From Kaistella chaponensis (GTDB lineage Bacteria; Bacteroidota; Bacteroidia; Flavobacteriales; Weeksellaceae), in contig NZ_FTOI01000006.1 of the NCBI RefSeq assembly GCF_900156725.1, forward strand, positions 1 through 64,000: a DNA stretch of 64,000 nt, in the 5' to 3' direction. Below are positions 61,528 to 64,000 of this stretch, in pieces. A program made the translations under genes and the position numbers. Within the stretch, counting starts at the first letter, position 1; each line of letters begins with the position of its first letter. The notes below the pieces were generated by a model. That model searched no databases, was not told the DNA's origin, and saw nothing but the letters and a program-made list of their open reading frames with translations.

Positions 61528-62934
61528 TTATTTTCGATAAAGCTCTAAGTAGATGTGAGCAGATTTATCCCAAGAGAAATCGAAATCCATATTTGATTGT
61601 ATCAAATTTTTCATCAAATCATGGTCATGATAAATATGCATTGCTCTATGCATCGCATTCACCGCATCTTCTGCAGTTGCATCTCCGAAATTTATTCCAC
61701 TTCCACCTGTAGAAATATCTTCGACTGTATCTCGCAAACCACCGATATATCTTACAATAGGTACCGTTCCGTACCGCATTGCGTACATTTGGTTGAGTCC
61801 ACAAGGTTCTACGCGAGACGGCATTAATAAGAAATCTGATGAAGCATAAATTTTGTGCGAAAGATATTCTTTATAACCCAAATCTAGCGCGAAATTAGAG
61901 TAGGTTCCACTTAATTCTTTGAGTTCATTTTCTATTTGTTTTTCACCTGAACCTAAAATCATTACATTCAGTCTACCTTGCGTTTGTTGAATGCTTTTCT
62001 CAACAATTTTCGGCAGCAAATCGGCGCCTTTTTCCCCAGCAAATCTTCCGATAAAACTAAATAGCGGAAGATCGGGATTCAAACCATATTCTTCACACAA
62101 CGCTTTTTTATTTTTCCATTTCCCCTCGGAAGCGTCTTTTTTACTAAAATTAAAATCTAAAAAAGCATCGGTTGCAGGATCCCAAACTTCGGTATCAATT
62201 CCATTGATGATTCCATAAGCTTTGCCATTTTCTTGTTGAACAAGACTTTCTAACCCTCGGAAATTCTGAAAAAGTTCTTGCATATAACCGCCAGAAACCG
62301 CGTTGAAAGCGTGGCAACATTTGATCATCGTCGCCAATGGATTGATGTAGCCATTCCAATCGAGCAAACCATAATTTTCCCCATAAAACCACGGCATATA
62401 ATTCGCCATATCCCAACGCATTTGTCCTTGATATTCGCCGTTATGAATCGTACCAATGGTTTTCACGCCTTTCAGAAAATTAAATTCTGGGCAATTTTCA
62501 ATCATAAAAGGAACCAAACCGGTGTGATAATCGTGGCAATGCAAAATATCCGGACGAATTTTCATCGCAGAAAGCCAATGCAAAACGCCATGTTGAAAAG
62601 CCAGAAATTGTTGACTTTCGTCCCAATAACCGTACGGATTATCGCGATCTAAAAGTCCTGGAATTTTCACCAAATACAAATCAAAACCTAAAGTCTGACT
62701 TCTTTCTTTCATCACTTGAACCTGAAAAGTGTGCACACTTTGATGAATCCAACCATCAAAAACAATTTCGAAACTATGGTCATGAACGAAAGGTTTGTTG
62801 TACCACGGCATAATTACACTGGCTTCAATGCCTTCAATTTTATTCAGATATTTGGGTAAAGCTCCTACCACATCGGCTAAACCACCGACTTTTGCAACAG
62901 GATAACATTCCATGGAAAGGTTAAAAATCTTCAT
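61528..62934 (-). CDS. glgA: glycogen synthase
   Basis: GT5 starch/glycogen synthase of 468 residues, adding glucose from ADP- or UDP-glucose to glycogen. KVGGLADVVGALP (15-27) is the ADP-glucose-binding signature, HCHDYHTGLVP (near 134) is typical, and the C-terminal SRVEPCGLNQMYAMRYGTVPIVR holds the catalytic Glu pair region. It lies 66 bp downstream of glgB on the same strand, forming a glycogen operon. Confidence 0.93.
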   Translation of the reverse strand: MKIFNLSMECYPVAKVGGLADVVGALPKYLNKIEGIEASVIMPWYNKPFVHDHSFEIVFDGWIHQSVHTFQVQVMKERSQTLGFDLYLVKIPGLLDRDNPYGYWDESQQFLAFQHGVLHWLSAMKIRPDILHCHDYHTGLVPFMIENCPEFNFLKGVKTIGTIHNGEYQGQMRWDMANYMPWFYGENYGLLDWNGYINPLATMIKCCHAFNAVSGGYMQELFQNFRGLESLVQQENGKAYGIINGIDTEVWDPATDAFLDFNFSKKDASEGKWKNKKALCEEYGLNPDLPLFSFIGRFAGEKGADLLPKIVEKSIQQTQGRLNVMILGSGEKQIENELKELSGTYSNFALDLGYKEYLSHKIYASSDFLLMPSRVEPCGLNQMYAMRYGTVPIVRYIGGLRDTVEDISTGGSGINFGDATAEDAVNAMHRAMHIYHDHDLMKNLIQSNMDFDFSWDKSAHIYLELYRK

Positions 62935-63000
62935 ACGTTACTATTCTAGGTTTCAAAATCGATCCTCAAAAAGAGGGTTATTTTTAAAAATTCGTGCGTT

Positions 63001-64000
63001 TTATTTTTTCTTGGTACTCTTTTTTAAATCGGGTGCCGCTTCTGTAATCGCTTTTTTCAGGCGCGAAACTTTTGGTTTAGGATTTTCAACATTAATTTCT
63101 TTTGGAGAAGTTTTAGGTTGAACTTTCTTGTTTACCTCTGAAATTTCTTTGTTTTCAAGTTTCGGGGCAGATTTTGGTTTTGAAATTTTGGAAGCAGTAC
63201 TTTTTTTCTTCGATTTCACAACTGCTTTCTGTTTCAAAACAACTCCCGAAAGAGCCGGTAAATTTAAAATAATCGCATTTGGACGGAACATCCACTCGTC
63301 GTCTTCTTCATCAACGATTTCAGCTTTTACGCCACTTCCACCATATTTTTCGTCGTCGGAATTGAGAATAACTTCCCAATTGGTTCCTTCATTGACTCCA
63401 ATTTTATACTCGAAAACTCTGGGTGTTAAATTGAGCACAATCATCAAAACATCGTCTTCGCTGCTCCCTTTTCTCAAATAAATAAAGATCGAATTGTCAC
63501 TGTCATTCGCTTCAACCCATTCAAATCCGGTTCTTTTAAATTGGTTTTCGTACAGTGAAGTTTGGGTTCTGTACAGCGTATTTAAATCTTTAACAAAATT
63601 CTGCAATCCTTTGTGGATCGGATATTCTAACAAATGCCAATCGAGAGAAACTTTAAAATTCCACTCATTGGTTTGTGCAAATTCATCGCCCATAAAAAGC
63701 AGTTTTGCTCCTGGATGCGTGAACATATACGTATACAAAGCGCGAAGATTGGCGAATTTCTGCCACTCATCTCCCGGCATTTTATAAATTAAACTCGATT
63801 TTCCGTGTACCACCTCATCATGGGAAAGAGGCATCATATAATTTTCATTATAAACGTACATGGAAGCAAAAGTGATTTTGTTGTGCAAGTATTTTCGACC
63901 GATAGGATCTTCTTTAAAATATTTCAACGTATCGTGCATCCAACCCATCATCCATTTCATTCCGAAACCGATTCCACCATCGTGAACGGGTTTTGTGAGC
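63001..64000 (-). CDS. glgB: 1,4-alpha-glucan branching enzyme, C-terminal part
   Basis: The frame is open to the right edge, so only about 333 C-terminal residues are seen; the N-terminus is outside. SHDEVVHGKSSL is the fourth conserved GH13 region with the transition-state Asp, and GAKLLFMGDEFAQTNEWNF is GlgB-typical. After the C-terminal beta domain (ending near VLKQKAVV) there is an unusual tail of about 75 residues rich in Lys, Ser and Pro with no fold apparent. It precedes glgA. Confidence 0.93.
   Translation of the reverse strand, partial: LTKPVHDGGIGFGMKWMMGWMHDTLKYFKEDPIGRKYLHNKITFASMYVYNENYMMPLSHDEVVHGKSSLIYKMPGDEWQKFANLRALYTYMFTHPGAKLLFMGDEFAQTNEWNFKVSLDWHLLEYPIHKGLQNFVKDLNTLYRTQTSLYENQFKRTGFEWVEANDSDNSIFIYLRKGSSEDDVLMIVLNLTPRVFEYKIGVNEGTNWEVILNSDDEKYGGSGVKAEIVDEEDDEWMFRPNAIILNLPALSGVVLKQKAVVKSKKKSTASKISKPKSAPKLENKEISEVNKKVQPKTSPKEINVENPKPKVSRLKKAITEAAPDLKKSTKKK

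Overview
The window looks like a chromosomal segment of a low-GC Flavobacteriia genome, most likely Weeksellaceae (Chryseobacterium/Kaistella-like). The evidence is a TANNTTTG promoter element in front of many genes, a type IX secretion C-terminal sorting domain, a fused SecDF, a CarboxypepD_reg-like/TonB-type outer membrane barrel, a GSCFA protein, and MFP/RND lipoprotein architecture. No rRNA, tRNA, phage or CRISPR was seen. About 52 protein genes are supported, one of them broken and one cut by the right edge.

Layout. 1-1.3 kb: a two-gene unit (Crp/Fnr regulator plus SMR efflux pump) bounded by integron attC-like boxes. 1.4-2.4 kb: an HTH regulator whose promoter faces a 21-bp tandem array. 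2.4-14.7 kb: housekeeping and metabolism (two DEAD-box helicases, TatD, GSCFA, a prenyl diphosphate synthase, Pit/DUF47 phosphate uptake, an alpha-amylase lipoprotein). 14.8-20.9 kb: a small surface-glycan locus (FkbM methyltransferase, flippase, two glycosyltransferases) with an amidohydrolase and a YCII protein. 21.0-22.1 kb: a REP/RAYT module whose transposase has an in-frame TGA. 22.2-36.3 kb: polA, PAP2, tatA, an MFS pump, secDF, a VIT1-type transporter, hemN, a beta-propeller protein and an amino-acid permease. 36.6-44.7 kb: a Crp/Fnr-controlled cluster of rhodanese, OsmC, TolC, MFP, RND, PII-like and DUF2892 genes, which reads as a sulfur/thiol-stress and efflux regulon. 44.8-64 kb: pnuC, dapF, mltG, an outer membrane barrel, galE, a DegT aminotransferase, a T9SS-exported subtilase, ppc, an aspartyl protease with PDZ, an L,D-transpeptidase, an EamA transporter, and glgA with the end of glgB.

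Three structural signals stand out beyond the genes. (1) At least nine loci carry degenerate short arrays with a period of exactly 7 or 8 bp; four are pairs of arrays in inverted orientation and one lies inside the polA coding sequence. (2) Three Crp/Fnr-type near-palindromes with a 4-bp spacer sit at the same distance (centre 29.5 bp upstream of the first T of TANNTTTG), fitting class II activation: one in the SMR cassette, two in the rhodanese/RND cluster. (3) The REP region is a 320-bp-offset duplication next to the broken RAYT gene.

All functional calls come from motif recognition by eye; no database search was run.
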